46,495 nt of DNA from Terriglobales bacterium (GTDB lineage Bacteria; Acidobacteriota; Terriglobia; Terriglobales; Acidobacteriaceae): NCBI GenBank assembly GCA_025927855.1, contig JAICKN010000002.1:1-46495 (forward strand), read 5' to 3'. Position 1 is the stretch's first letter. Each line of letters opens with the position of its first letter. Under the pieces are notes generated by a model, which worked only from the letters and a program-made list of their open reading frames with translations, had not been told where the DNA came from and ran no database searches. Positions 8,855-18,259 of this stretch are shown here, piece by piece. Position numbers and translations under genes: made by a program.

Positions 8855-9340
8855 CTAGAAGCGAAGCACGATGCCGGTTGAGAAGCGGACGTTCTTTTTG
8901 TCGGTAAATCCGTTGAAACGGGTGACCATCCAGTCGAATTGACCCAGGCGCCACGCTATCGGGCCCGATCCCATATCCACGCCACCGCCGTACAGCATAA
9001 CGAACCCGGTATTGCTAACCCCGCCGCCAGAGGCGGTTCCGCCTCCAAACAACGCATGAGCAAAGGGCTTCAGAACCGGCAGCCGCATAGCGACTTCGGG
9101 GCCGAAGGTATAGGTGTGGAACTTGAATCCGGATTTGTACGCGCCGCTGAGGTCGGCCCGAATGCCGAACCAGTTGTTGTAATTACCGGTCAGAGCGGCG
9201 TTCCAGCCATTGGCGTTGGTGCCCGCATCCAGGTGAGTGTACTGATAACCGCCGAAAATCTCTGCTTTGGGCTCTGCCAGGGCTAGGGTAGTCATCAAGA
9301 GCAGCCCCAGAAACAGCGAAAAGCTGAGTAACTTACGCAT
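8855..9340 (-). CDS. Small outer-membrane beta-barrel protein
   Basis: 161 residues from ATG 9340, which has AAGGAG 6 nt upstream and gives a signal peptide (MRKLLSFSLFLGLLL...ALAEP). The mature protein has short amphipathic strands (EIFGGYQYTHLD, FGIRADLSGAY, FHTYTFGPEVAMR) and ends in FSTGIVLRF with the terminal Phe of outer-membrane barrels. It resembles the small 8-stranded OmpA/OprF-like barrels common in Acidobacteriota. Function is unknown. It is divergent from the large Asp-box protein across 279 bp and followed by a terminator. Confidence 0.78.
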   Translation of the reverse strand: MRKLLSFSLFLGLLLMTTLALAEPKAEIFGGYQYTHLDAGTNANGWNAALTGNYNNWFGIRADLSGAYKSGFKFHTYTFGPEVAMRLPVLKPFAHALFGGGTASGGGVSNTGFVMLYGGGVDMGSGPIAWRLGQFDWMVTRFNGFTDKKNVRFSTGIVLRF

Positions 9341-9619
9341 TTTCAACTCCTTGAAAGGAAATAGTTCGACACCATCGAAAAACTTGTGCCGAAAATATTG
9401 GAAATGAACGGAAGAACTATGACAAGTAACTGAAGACAAAGCAGTTGGGCCTTCCGTAATGGTGGAAGTGAAGCCCATTCCCGGTTCTTTGCATACCGCA
9501 ATTGCTTTTTCCACAGCATAGATGCCCGAACAAAGCGTGATTTTTGGTCATCCGCACTTTTCCGCAGTACTGCAAGGCTTTTAACTGCAAAAAGAAGGTT
9601 CACCAGAACAGCTCCGGCG

Positions 9620-12600
9620 ATGATTGACCGCTTTCCCGGGTTCGTCTGCGGAGCCACCAGAAACGGGGCTATGGCCGGGCTCATGCTTATACCGCTTTTC
9701 AGATTCAATTTCTCGAGCCTGCTCAACATTTCGCGGCGTCGGGAACGCTTGCATATTCAGCTTCTGCGGGCCATTGCGATTCCGGCCCTTGTAGCCATCT
9801 GCAATGCGCCCCTGTTTTCTCAGACAGCGCCGGGATGGACCCCCCTTGGACCGATAGCATCTCCATCCGATGCTTCAGGAACAGGCCTGCAAGACTATGG
9901 CGTTGTTGCCGGGCGCGTGACTTCTGTCGCCATTGATCCGGCGGACAAGAGTGGCAATACGGTTTATATAGGCGCGGCCAACGGCGGAGTATGGAAGTCG
10001 GTCAATGCCGGATCGGCCAGTCCAAACCCGGCGAACATAGTATGGAAGCCGCTGACCGACAACCAGCCGACGCTAGCCATTGGAACCATCGCGATCCAGC
10101 CGGGGAACAGCAATCCATCTACGAGCGTGGTTCTGGCAGGCACGGGAGAGGCCAACAGCTCCGGCGATTCCTACTACGGGCGTGGAATATTGCGCTCGCA
10201 GGATGGCGGCAACACTTGGACGCTGATCACACAGGCGACAACAGGGCAATCTTTTGCCGGGCTGGGATTCAGCAGAATCGCATTCAGCAGCACCAATAAT
10301 CAGATTGTGGTGGCTGCGACTACGGCCACAGCGCATGGGATCACGAGTGGCCTGCTTGACCCTTCAGCACAGAATCGTGGCTTGTACTACTCCACCGACG
10401 CAGGCCAAACCTGGAATTTCGCAGTGCTCAACGACGGCAGTGTGGCGGCAGTTCCGGAATCGGCAACATCTGTGGCATATGACGCCACCGCAAATAGGTT
10501 TTTTGCTGCAGTCCGTTTCCACGGATTCTATTCATCCGCCGACGGCGCGAATTGGACGCGGCTGGCAAGCCAGCCGGGCGGCGCACTGCTCGCAAGCAGC
10601 GTTTGCCCGGCAACTCCGGCGTCGAATGCATGTCCCATTTATCGCGGAGAGCTGGCCGTGGTTCCGGGACGGAATGAAATATATGCGTGGTATGTGGATG
10701 CCGCGAATACCGACATGCATATATGGCAGAGCAAAGATGCGGGCGCCTCCTGGCAGCCCATCCATGACAGCGGCATTACAAATTGCGGCGATCCCTTTGC
10801 CGGATGCGGCACTGCCAACGCGCTTTATGGAATGGAACTGGCAGCAGTTCCGAACGGCGCTACTGCAACCGATCTTTACGCGGGCGCGGTCAATATCTAC
10901 AAATGCCAAATCAACAGTGTCGTGCCGGATTGCAGCAGCACCGGTGCCAATCAGTTTGTGAATTTGACGCACGCGTATGGATGTTCGCCGCTGGCCTCTA
11001 CGGCGCATGTGCATCCCAATCAACACGGGGTAGATTTTTTGGTCGTGGGCGCCAAAGACGTCATGTACTTTGCCAATGATGGAGGAGTCTATCGCGCGCT
11101 GGATGGATTTACCGGACTGAATACCGGGACCTGTGGCTCTGCCAACCAGTTCGATGATCTCAACCAGACACTCGGCTCTCTAGCCCAAGTGGTCAGCTTC
11201 GCGCAATCCACGCCGGACATGAACACGATCCTGACAGGAACGAAAAGTAATGGTTCATTGGCAATTGGATCGGCTGAGAGTGGCCCCACATGGTCTCCGG
11301 TGAATGGCAGCGATGGAGGCTACACGGCGATTTTTTCCGGCAGCCCGCCGGAGTGGTTTACAGAAAATTCCGGCGTCAGCATCCAGCGCTGCACGAAAGC
11401 AAGCGCATGCCGTTCATCGGACTTCTCAATGGTTGTTACGGCATCGAAGCTCGGCGGAGATCAGGCCGGAGTATTTACGCCTTATGTTCTCGATCCGCAG
11501 GCGAAAACGAGCGAACTGATTGTGGGCACGTGCCGCGTATGGCGGGGAGCGGGAACAGGTACCGGTTTTACTGCGCTGAGCAGCAGCTTCGAGACAGGCT
11601 CGGGAGGATGCACTGGAGCTGAAATCAACAAAGTGCGAGCGCTGGCCGTGGGCGGCCCGAGGGACAGCAACGGTTTTTCCAATGTGATTTATGCCGGTAC
11701 GGATGGACTCGGACCTAATGCGGGATCAGCATCGCAAAAATCGGGAAGAGTCTGGGTAACAACGAATGCGGCAGGCGGCCCATCGTCGTGGGTAGAACGA
11801 ACCGGCGCGACCAACCCCAATAATTTTCCGATTTCGAGTATTGCTCTTGATTCAAGTGACGGCACCGGGCACACGGCGTATACGGCGATCATGGGATTTC
11901 ATGTCTCGCGGGTGTGGAAGACTACGAGCGCCGGAGTTTCATGGACCGATTTCTCGGGATCAGGTGCTTCCGCGCTGCCGGATGCTCCTGTGGATGCGCT
12001 CGCGCTCGATCCGCAAACCAGCACTTTATACGCAGGGACCGATGCGGGAGTATTTTCCAGTCCCACGTCAAATCCGGCGTGGACACAAGTAGGCCCGGCC
12101 AGCAGTTCGGGAATCGCGGGTTTCTTGCCGGACGTTCCTGTAACCGCCCTGCAGATTTTTACGGGGAGCGGAATCAAGCGGTTGCGTGCTTCCACCTATG
12201 GCCGCGGAATTTGGGAATTCCCCCTGCCCACCGGGCCGGACTTCCAGATCGCAATGCCTGTGGTTTCGCAGGATATTTTTCCGCGCCAGACAGCGGCCTT
12301 CAACGGTACCGTCAGCGCGTTCAACGGCTACAACGCAGACGTTACGCTGACCTGCACTGCCGGCAGCACTTCTCCGCCAGCCGTGTGCTCGTTCGCGCCC
12401 GCTACGCCGTTTGTTCCTTCAAGTTCAGGTACCCCATTTACGCTGACGGCAACGGGCGCAATTGGAGATTATTTCTTCGAGGCGCACGGATCGGGGGACG
12501 ATCCCAATACAACGACCCACTCGCTTGCGGCAGCCGTGCACGTCATAGACTTTGCGATTGGCGCTCCCTCGCCGGGAAGCGTAACGGTTCCACGGGGCAC

Positions 12601-13735
12601 GGCGTCATCTCCGGTTGCCTTTCAGGTAAGCGGCCTCGGATCATTTAGCTTGCCGGTGAATTTAAGCTGTACCGGTCTGCCTGCGGGAGCAACCTGTACG
12701 TTCAATCCATCCGCAACGGTGGACCCTGGGTCATCGGCTCCGCTGGATGCGAATGTGACGATTGCGGTTCCGGCATCCGCAGCGGTTGGAGCGAGCACGG
12801 TCTCAATTGTGGCCAATGTGGACGGCGCGCCCGCGGCGAAGTCACAAAATCTTGCGCTTACTGTGACGTTGAATCCCGATTTTCTATTGAGCCAGGCGGC
12901 CCCTTTGCCCGCGATCAGGATGGGTGCCCAGGCCAGCGCTACCATCAACATTACCGCGCAGGATGGATTCGCTGATAACGTCGCGTTGACGTGCTCTTCC
13001 GCTTGCAGCGTGTCACCCAGCAGCGTGAGTTTGAATACAACAACTACAACCGCCGCCACGGTGACTGTGGATGCTACAAACCTGACCCCGGGTAACTATT
13101 CGTTGACGCTTACAGGCGCTTCCTCGGGTAAAAGTCATGTCCTCACGATTCCGTTCACAGTGGTGGCTGCAAATGATTTTGCGATTACGGTAACTCCTCC
13201 GTCGCAAACGATTGTTGCGGGAACTTTGGCGCAATACACCATCAGCATTAGTCCGGCGGGATTTGCCGGCCCGGTAGCATTTTCCAATGTATGTTCCGGA
13301 TTGCCCAACCTGAGCACATGTTCGATTACTCCGCCCACGGTGACGCCATCGCTTGCAACGCAGGGCAGTTCCGGGGCGACGGCTGTGCTGACGATCACCA
13401 CTACGGCTTCCGTTGCCGCATCCATCCCAACACGTCGCTTGCATCTTTTCGCGCTGGTGCTGATTGCGCCGTTCGGAATGATTTTCGTCGCGGACGCTCG
13501 GCGGCGGAAACGCACGCGGCGATTCTCTCCATGGTTCCTGATGGGGGTATTGGTGCTGTTGGTCCTTGTGATGTCTTCCTGCGGCTCAGGTTTGAGTGGG
13601 AACGGGACCGCTCCCGCCAGCACCGGAACCGGAGGCGGTCAGCCTGGGACCTCGGCGGGGACCTACTCCATCACAGTGACGGCAACTTCCGGCACATTGA
13701 GCCATTCAGCGGTTGTAAAGCTGACGGTGCAATAA
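9620..13735 (+). CDS. Large exported Asp-box (BNR-like) beta-propeller protein with Ig-like domains
   Basis: 1371 residues. Met18 (9671) or Met22 (9683) could be the true start, as the signal-peptide-like segment is at residues 48-68 (LLRAIAIPALVAICNAPLFSQ). Residues about 70-865 form one or two beta-propellers with Asp-boxes: SQDGGNTW (192), STDAGQTW (258), SKDAGASW (372) and a degenerate TTSAGVSW (770). This is the sortilin/sialidase-like fold, with no sialidase active-site pattern that I recognise. Four Ig-like domains follow (about 872-970, 975-1083, 1085-1183, 1184-1371). The last is interrupted by two hydrophobic segments and VMSSC (1317-1321). It is probably a cell-surface binding or adhesion protein; no enzyme activity is claimed. 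Confidence 0.85.
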   Translation: MIDRFPGFVCGATRNGAMAGLMLIPLFRFNFSSLLNISRRRERLHIQLLRAIAIPALVAICNAPLFSQTAPGWTPLGPIASPSDASGTGLQDYGVVAGRVTSVAIDPADKSGNTVYIGAANGGVWKSVNAGSASPNPANIVWKPLTDNQPTLAIGTIAIQPGNSNPSTSVVLAGTGEANSSGDSYYGRGILRSQDGGNTWTLITQATTGQSFAGLGFSRIAFSSTNNQIVVAATTATAHGITSGLLDPSAQNRGLYYSTDAGQTWNFAVLNDGSVAAVPESATSVAYDATANRFFAAVRFHGFYSSADGANWTRLASQPGGALLASSVCPATPASNACPIYRGELAVVPGRNEIYAWYVDAANTDMHIWQSKDAGASWQPIHDSGITNCGDPFAGCGTANALYGMELAAVPNGATATDLYAGAVNIYKCQINSVVPDCSSTGANQFVNLTHAYGCSPLASTAHVHPNQHGVDFLVVGAKDVMYFANDGGVYRALDGFTGLNTGTCGSANQFDDLNQTLGSLAQVVSFAQSTPDMNTILTGTKSNGSLAIGSAESGPTWSPVNGSDGGYTAIFSGSPPEWFTENSGVSIQRCTKASACRSSDFSMVVTASKLGGDQAGVFTPYVLDPQAKTSELIVGTCRVWRGAGTGTGFTALSSSFETGSGGCTGAEINKVRALAVGGPRDSNGFSNVIYAGTDGLGPNAGSASQKSGRVWVTTNAAGGPSSWVERTGATNPNNFPISSIALDSSDGTGHTAYTAIMGFHVSRVWKTTSAGVSWTDFSGSGASALPDAPVDALALDPQTSTLYAGTDAGVFSSPTSNPAWTQVGPASSSGIAGFLPDVPVTALQIFTGSGIKRLRASTYGRGIWEFPLPTGPDFQIAMPVVSQDIFPRQTAAFNGTVSAFNGYNADVTLTCTAGSTSPPAVCSFAPATPFVPSSSGTPFTLTATGAIGDYFFEAHGSGDDPNTTTHSLAAAVHVIDFAIGAPSPGSVTVPRGTASSPVAFQVSGLGSFSLPVNLSCTGLPAGATCTFNPSATVDPGSSAPLDANVTIAVPASAAVGASTVSIVANVDGAPAAKSQNLALTVTLNPDFLLSQAAPLPAIRMGAQASATINITAQDGFADNVALTCSSACSVSPSSVSLNTTTTTAATVTVDATNLTPGNYSLTLTGASSGKSHVLTIPFTVVAANDFAITVTPPSQTIVAGTLAQYTISISPAGFAGPVAFSNVCSGLPNLSTCSITPPTVTPSLATQGSSGATAVLTITTTASVAASIPTRRLHLFALVLIAPFGMIFVADARRRKRTRRFSPWFLMGVLVLLVLVMSSCGSGLSGNGTAPASTGTGGGQPGTSAGTYSITVTATSGTLSHSAVVKLTVQ

Positions 13736-13803
13736 ATCTTCGGTCGCCGGAATCCGCGTTGCGCCCGATTGCCATCATTGCTTCAAGCTGGTTGCCCACA
13801 ATA

Positions 13804-13851
13804 AGAGGCGCGCGTCCCGTTTGCGATGTGGTATTCGTGCGCCCTCTTTTT
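13804..13851 (+). terminator. Possible terminator between the Asp-box gene and proC
   Basis: AGAGGCGC (13804-13811) can pair with GCGCCCTCT (13839-13847) with one bulged C, and TTTTT follows. The loop is long (27 nt), so this is a weak call. It separates the 9620-13735 gene from proC. Confidence 0.4.
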
Positions 13852-13931
13852 GCCCCTGCGCCGAATGTCCCCGCCAGCGTGCGCGCTTTACGCTAGACTG
13901 TAAGATTCAACTACACACGAGGGGATGCGCA

Positions 13932-14756
13932 ATGGCTTCTAACCTTCTGAACAAACGGGCCGCTTTTTTAGGAGCGGGAAAGATGGGCGGGATTCTGCTC
14001 CGGGCAATGCTGGAGAAAGGACTGCTCTCGCCTTCCAACACAACCGCTACCGTGCAGCACGAAGAAAAGGCGCGTGAACTCAGCCAAAAATTTGGCGTCT
14101 CCGTAAGTACCGCCAACCTTGCGGCGGTCAAAGGGGCCGACATTATTTTTGTATGCGTGAAGCCGCAGGTGGTGGCTGACGTGATGCAGCAAATCCGGCC
14201 CAACCTGAACAGCAATCAAATTGTGATCTCGGTGGCGGCATCTGTTTCCACGCGGCAAATTGAAGAGGCGGTAAAGCACGAAATTCCTGTGATTCGCGCC
14301 ATGCCCAACACTCCTTGCGTGCTGGGAGTGGGAATGACGGCTTTTTGCAAAGGAAAATACGCCTCCGCGCAGCACCTGGAAACAGCGAGCGCGCTCTTCT
14401 CAGCCGTGGGGCGCACGGTGGTTGTGGATGAGAAACACATGGACGCGGTGACTGGGCTTTCCGCCAGCGGCCCGGCTTATATCTACATCATTTTGGAATC
14501 TCTGGCGGAAGCGGGCGTGAAGGTTGGATTGCCGCGGGACATTGCGACGCTGCTTGCCGCGCAGACGGCGCTCGGAGCTTCCACGGTGGTGCTTGAGACC
14601 GGAGACCACCCTGCGCTGCTGAAAGACGCAGTCACAACGCCTGCGGGCTGCACGATTGACGGCATTCTGGAACTGGAAGAAGGTAAGCTCCGCGTGACCT
14701 TGATTAAAGCAGTGGTAAAGGCTACACAACGGGCGAAAGAACTGGCAGAAGGGTAG
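13932..14756 (+). CDS. proC: Pyrroline-5-carboxylate reductase
   Basis: 274 residues from ATG 13932 with GAGGGG 7 nt upstream. It catalyses the last step of proline synthesis, NAD(P)H-dependent reduction of pyrroline-5-carboxylate, in the cytoplasm. The Rossmann motif is FLGAGKMG (12-19). The family signature in the C-terminal helical dimerisation domain includes DAVTGLSASGPAYIY and DAVTTPAGCTIDGI. IRAMPNTPC is the conserved central motif. Length is normal. Confidence 0.97.
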   Translation: MASNLLNKRAAFLGAGKMGGILLRAMLEKGLLSPSNTTATVQHEEKARELSQKFGVSVSTANLAAVKGADIIFVCVKPQVVADVMQQIRPNLNSNQIVISVAASVSTRQIEEAVKHEIPVIRAMPNTPCVLGVGMTAFCKGKYASAQHLETASALFSAVGRTVVVDEKHMDAVTGLSASGPAYIYIILESLAEAGVKVGLPRDIATLLAAQTALGASTVVLETGDHPALLKDAVTTPAGCTIDGILELEEGKLRVTLIKAVVKATQRAKELAEG

Positions 14757-14876
14757 CGCGGTCGTTGTTCCAGCATATGAGCCGTTCAGGTCTGCCGTTT
14801 ATTGCGCTTCGTCCAGACCGTTTCATTCATGAAAAAATCAGCACGAATGCATCCATAAATTAGCCCAGGAAAAATC

Positions 14877-16325
14877 TTGAACCACGTAAAAATCATCGGC
14901 GCGGGCCTGGCCGGATCGGAAGCGGCATGGCAGTGCGCCCGCCGTGGAGTTCCTGTCGAACTCTATGAGATGCGGCCTGTCCGTTCGACACCGGCGCACC
15001 AGACGGGCGATTTTGCCGAGCTGGTCTGCTCGAATTCTCTGAAATCAGAAAGCGAAAACACAGCGCCCTGGTTGCTGAAGGAAGAAATGCGGCGCGCGGG
15101 ATCGCTGCTTATTGAACTCGCGCGGGAATCCGCCGTACCTGCCGGGCACGCTTTGGCTGTAGACCGGAAAATATTCTCCGGGCGGGTGACGGCTGCGATT
15201 ACAGGCGAGCCGCTGATTACAATCCGGCGCGAAGAGGTCACGGAGATTGACGAGGGCCAACTCACCATCATTGCCACAGGGCCGCTAACGTCAGACTCGT
15301 TGTCCGAACAAATTGCGCGGTTAACCAAAGCTCCGCCGCAATCCGATGCGCCCACGGACGATTCATTATCGGAAAACAGCGTGGCGAATGGCGGGGGAGC
15401 CGCGGGCAATCCGCATTTATATTTTTACGATTCCATCAGCCCCATCGTGGAGGCCGATTCCATTGATATGGCAAAAGTGTATTTGGCGGCGCGTTACGAC
15501 AAAGGCACCGCCGACTACATCAATTGCCCCATGACGAAGGAAGAATACGACCGCTTTTACGACGCGCTGCTTGCGGCGCAGCCGGTAGAAGAGCGCGATT
15601 GGGAGAAGCTGAACTACTTCGAATCGTGCTTGCCCATTGAGGAGATCGCGCGCCGTGGCCGCGACACATTGCGCTTTGGGCCGATGAAGCCGGTCGGGTT
15701 AAAAGACCCGCGCACGGGAAAGCCGCCTTATGCCGTCGTCCAGCTGCGGCAGGAAAATCTCCGTGCCGATTCCTACAATCTGGTAGGTTTCCAAAACCAC
15801 TTGAAGTTTGGCGATCAGGCCAGCGTGCTGCAGCTCATCCCTGGCCTCGAAAACGCGCGATTCCTGCGCTATGGCCAGATCCACCGCAACACTTATATCA
15901 ACTCGCCAACTCTCTTGAACGAGAATTTGCAGATGCGCCAGCATCCGCAAATTCTATTTGCTGGGCAAATTTGCGGCGTAGAAGGCTATGTGGAATCCAT
16001 TGCTACGGGAATGCTTGCTGGCATTCACGCTGCCGCGTTAATCATAGGGAATCAGGCCATAGCGCCCGGGCGGGAATCCGCACTTGGTTCTTTAATCCAC
16101 TATGTAACCCATGCAAATGCCAAGAGCTTTCAGCCGGCGAACATCACTTTTGACCTGTTGCCGCCGCTTGAAACCCGGATTCGCGACCGCCAGGAGCGGC
16201 ACAAGAAGCAGTGTGCACTAGCATTGCAAGCCCTCGATTGCTGGCTGCAATCGATCGTTTCGCGGCAAAGTTTGCGAGGAGCTGAAAACGCAGTGGATAT
16301 AAGCCCAGCGGCGAGACGAGCTTAG
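14877..16325 (+). CDS. trmFO: Methylenetetrahydrofolate-tRNA-(uracil-54-C5)-methyltransferase TrmFO
   Basis: 482 residues from a TTG start with AGGA 6 nt upstream. TrmFO is the folate- and FAD-dependent enzyme that makes ribothymidine at tRNA position 54. The FAD motif GAGLAGSE is at 8-15. LVCSNSLKSE carries Cys51 and NYFESCLPIEE carries Cys251, matching the two catalytic cysteines of the family. About 27 extra, low-complexity residues (151-178, Ser/Asp/Gly/Ala-rich) lie between them, before the LYFYDSISPIVEADS motif. The C-terminal tail after about residue 445 also exceeds the usual end. It is followed after 88 bp by coaD. Confidence 0.96.
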   Translation: MNHVKIIGAGLAGSEAAWQCARRGVPVELYEMRPVRSTPAHQTGDFAELVCSNSLKSESENTAPWLLKEEMRRAGSLLIELARESAVPAGHALAVDRKIFSGRVTAAITGEPLITIRREEVTEIDEGQLTIIATGPLTSDSLSEQIARLTKAPPQSDAPTDDSLSENSVANGGGAAGNPHLYFYDSISPIVEADSIDMAKVYLAARYDKGTADYINCPMTKEEYDRFYDALLAAQPVEERDWEKLNYFESCLPIEEIARRGRDTLRFGPMKPVGLKDPRTGKPPYAVVQLRQENLRADSYNLVGFQNHLKFGDQASVLQLIPGLENARFLRYGQIHRNTYINSPTLLNENLQMRQHPQILFAGQICGVEGYVESIATGMLAGIHAAALIIGNQAIAPGRESALGSLIHYVTHANAKSFQPANITFDLLPPLETRIRDRQERHKKQCALALQALDCWLQSIVSRQSLRGAENAVDISPAARRA

Positions 16326-16347
16326 GCTTTGGGCGCACTTCCAGAGA

Positions 16348-16377
16348 TTGCCTTCTCTGCTGCCCGCCGAATAAAAT
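16348..16377 (+). promoter_or_regulatory. Possible sigma-70 promoter for coaD
   Basis: TTGCCT (16348-16353) and TAAAAT (16372-16377) are separated by 18 bp and lie about 36 bp before the coaD start. They resemble -35 and -10 boxes. The match could be chance. Confidence 0.3.
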
Positions 16378-16413
16378 CATTACAGTTCCCGTACAAGCGT
16401 ATTGCGAGGACGT

Positions 16414-16953
16414 TTGAAAAAAGTCATAGCGATCTATCCCGGCTCGTTTGATCCGCCAACTAATGGGCACCTGGATTTGATTGCGCGGGGCAGCAAAATC
16501 TTCGACGAGCTGATCGTGGCCATTCTCCGGAACCCGGAGAAGAATCCGCTTTTCGGCGTGGCCCAGCGGCGGCACATGCTGGAGGCGTTGACCTCGGGAT
16601 TCAGGAATGTCCGCGTGGATACTTTCGACGGGCTGACCGTGGACTATGCCATTCGCGTGAATGCAAGTGCGATTTTGCGTGGCATTCGCGCCATCAGCGA
16701 TTATGAATACGAATTGCAGATGGCATTGATGAACCGCAAGTTGCATCCTGAACTGGAGACGGTGTTCATGATGCCGGCGGAAAAATATTCCTACCTGAGT
16801 TCGCGCCTGGTGCGCGAGGTCGGGCGCCTAGGAGGATCCATAGAAGGCCTCGTGCCGGAGATGGTGGAACAAAAGTTGAAAGAAAAGTTAGACCCGGCGG
16901 TGAAATTCAAAGACGCCAGCAAATCCAAAGCAGTAAAAAGCAGGAGCAGATGA
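16414..16953 (+). CDS. coaD: Pantetheine-phosphate adenylyltransferase
   Basis: CoaD transfers AMP from ATP to 4'-phosphopantetheine, the penultimate step of coenzyme A synthesis. I place the start at TTG 16414 ([13 protein letters not shown], the normal family beginning) with GAGGA just upstream; TTG 16402 would add four residues. Motifs are [12 protein letters not shown] (nucleotidyltransferase HxGH-type site), [19 protein letters not shown] and [12 protein letters not shown]. The protein is 179 residues, about 15 longer than typical, because of a Lys/Ser/Arg-rich tail. Its stop overlaps the ATG of the aminotransferase by 4 nt, so the two are translationally coupled. Confidence 0.96.
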   Translation: MKKVIAIYPGSFDPPTNGHLDLIARGSKIFDELIVAILRNPEKNPLFGVAQRRHMLEALTSGFRNVRVDTFDGLTVDYAIRVNASAILRGIRAISDYEYELQMALMNRKLHPELETVFMMPAEKYSYLSSRLVREVGRLGGSIEGLVPEMVEQKLKEKLDPAVKFKDASKSKAVKSRSR

Positions 16954-18152
16954 CGCCAGTTACCGAAGCAACGCACGCATTGAAATTGACCGAACGCATC
17001 AACCGCATTGAGCCTTCCGCCACCATGGCGGCAGCAGCCGAAGCTGAAAAGTTGCGCCAGCAGGGAATTGAAGTTGTTGATCTCACCGCGGGCGAGCCCC
17101 ATTTCAGCACGCCGCAGCACATTAAAGATGCGGCCATTGCCGCCATTCAGGCGAACTTCACCAAGTACACCGCGGTTGCAGGAACGGCAGAGTTGCGCGA
17201 TGCCATTGCGCAACGCCACTCGGAAGATTTCGGCTCGGGTTACAAGCGCGAGGAAGTCATTGCTTCCGTTGGCGGCAAGCATGTTTTGTTCAATGCCATT
17301 CAAGTGCTGATTGAGCATGGCGATGACGTAATTCTGCCGGTGCCATACTGGGTTTCTTTCAAGGACATCGTAAATTACGCAGGCGGAAAGTGTGTGCTGC
17401 TGCATGCGGATGAGGCGCAGGGATTCCGCGTTACCGCGGATATGGTAGCGCGCCTGGTTACGCCACGCACGAAGCTGATTATTCTGAATTCGCCTTCCAA
17501 TCCTTCAGGAGCAGTGATGTCTCCCGAGGACCAGACCGAAGTGGTCCGCTTCGCAGCGGAGCGCGGCATTTGGGTAATTTCCGACGAATGCTATGTGTAT
17601 TTGAATTACACCGGGCGCGAATTCTCCGTGGGATCGCTGCACGAATATCGTGACCGCATCTTGGTATGCGGATCGCTTTCAAAAACTTATGCCATGACGG
17701 GATGGCGCCTTGGCTATGCGCTTGCGCCTGCGCCGCTGGTAAGCGCCATGGCAAAGCTGCAGGGCCAGTCCACTTCCAATCCGACTTCAATCGTGCAGAA
17801 GGCCGGCGTGGCTGCGCTAAAAGGGCCGCAAACCTGCGTGAAAGAGATGCGCTCGGAATATATCAAGCTGCGCGATCATGTGCTTGCCGGATTGCGCTCG
17901 ATTCCCGGCGTTCAATGCACGCAACCCGAGGGCGCGTTCTATGTGTATCCGAACGTCTCCGCGTTCTTCGGGCGTCCAGGCATCAAAGCGGCGGCCGATG
18001 TTGCCGGTAAATTGCTCCGCGAGGCACATGTGGCCACGGTTTCCGGCGAGGGCTTTGGCACGACCGATCACATCCGCATTTCTTACGCGACGTCGCAAAA
18101 AGTTCTGGATGCCGGTTTGGAGCGCATGCGCAAGTTGTTTGCTTCTCTGTAA
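16950..18152 (+). CDS. Pyridoxal-phosphate aminotransferase, aspartate aminotransferase type (class I)
   Basis: 400 residues, starting in the ATGA overlap with coaD. It has the class I fold: substrate-side [21 protein letters not shown] (180-189), SDECY (Asp212, Tyr215) for the cofactor, and [15 protein letters not shown] with Schiff-base Lys245. The C-terminal HIRISYA carries the carboxylate-binding Arg. It most resembles the bacterial subgroup Ib aspartate aminotransferases that interconvert aspartate/oxaloacetate and glutamate/2-oxoglutarate. Some relatives also use prephenate, and this cannot be excluded. Confidence 0.93.
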   Translation: MTPVTEATHALKLTERINRIEPSATMAAAAEAEKLRQQGIEVVDLTAGEPHFSTPQHIKDAAIAAIQANFTKYTAVAGTAELRDAIAQRHSEDFGSGYKREEVIASVGGKHVLFNAIQVLIEHGDDVILPVPYWVSFKDIVNYAGGKCVLLHADEAQGFRVTADMVARLVTPRTKLIILNSPSNPSGAVMSPEDQTEVVRFAAERGIWVISDECYVYLNYTGREFSVGSLHEYRDRILVCGSLSKTYAMTGWRLGYALAPAPLVSAMAKLQGQSTSNPTSIVQKAGVAALKGPQTCVKEMRSEYIKLRDHVLAGLRSIPGVQCTQPEGAFYVYPNVSAFFGRPGIKAAADVAGKLLREAHVATVSGEGFGTTDHIRISYATSQKVLDAGLERMRKLFASL

Positions 18153-18259
18153 AAGCGTTGACCGTTGCTTGCCAGATTTTGCCAGCCAAACACTTTGCAG
18201 GCAAAACTGGATGATCTCATACGGTACGGTTCGGCCGTGCCGCGCATCAAACGCCTTTC

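Noticed and set aside
9620-13735. Sialidase activity for the Asp-box protein
   Set aside because: Asp-boxes are only a propeller fold signature; the arginine triad and catalytic Tyr/Glu pattern are not evident.
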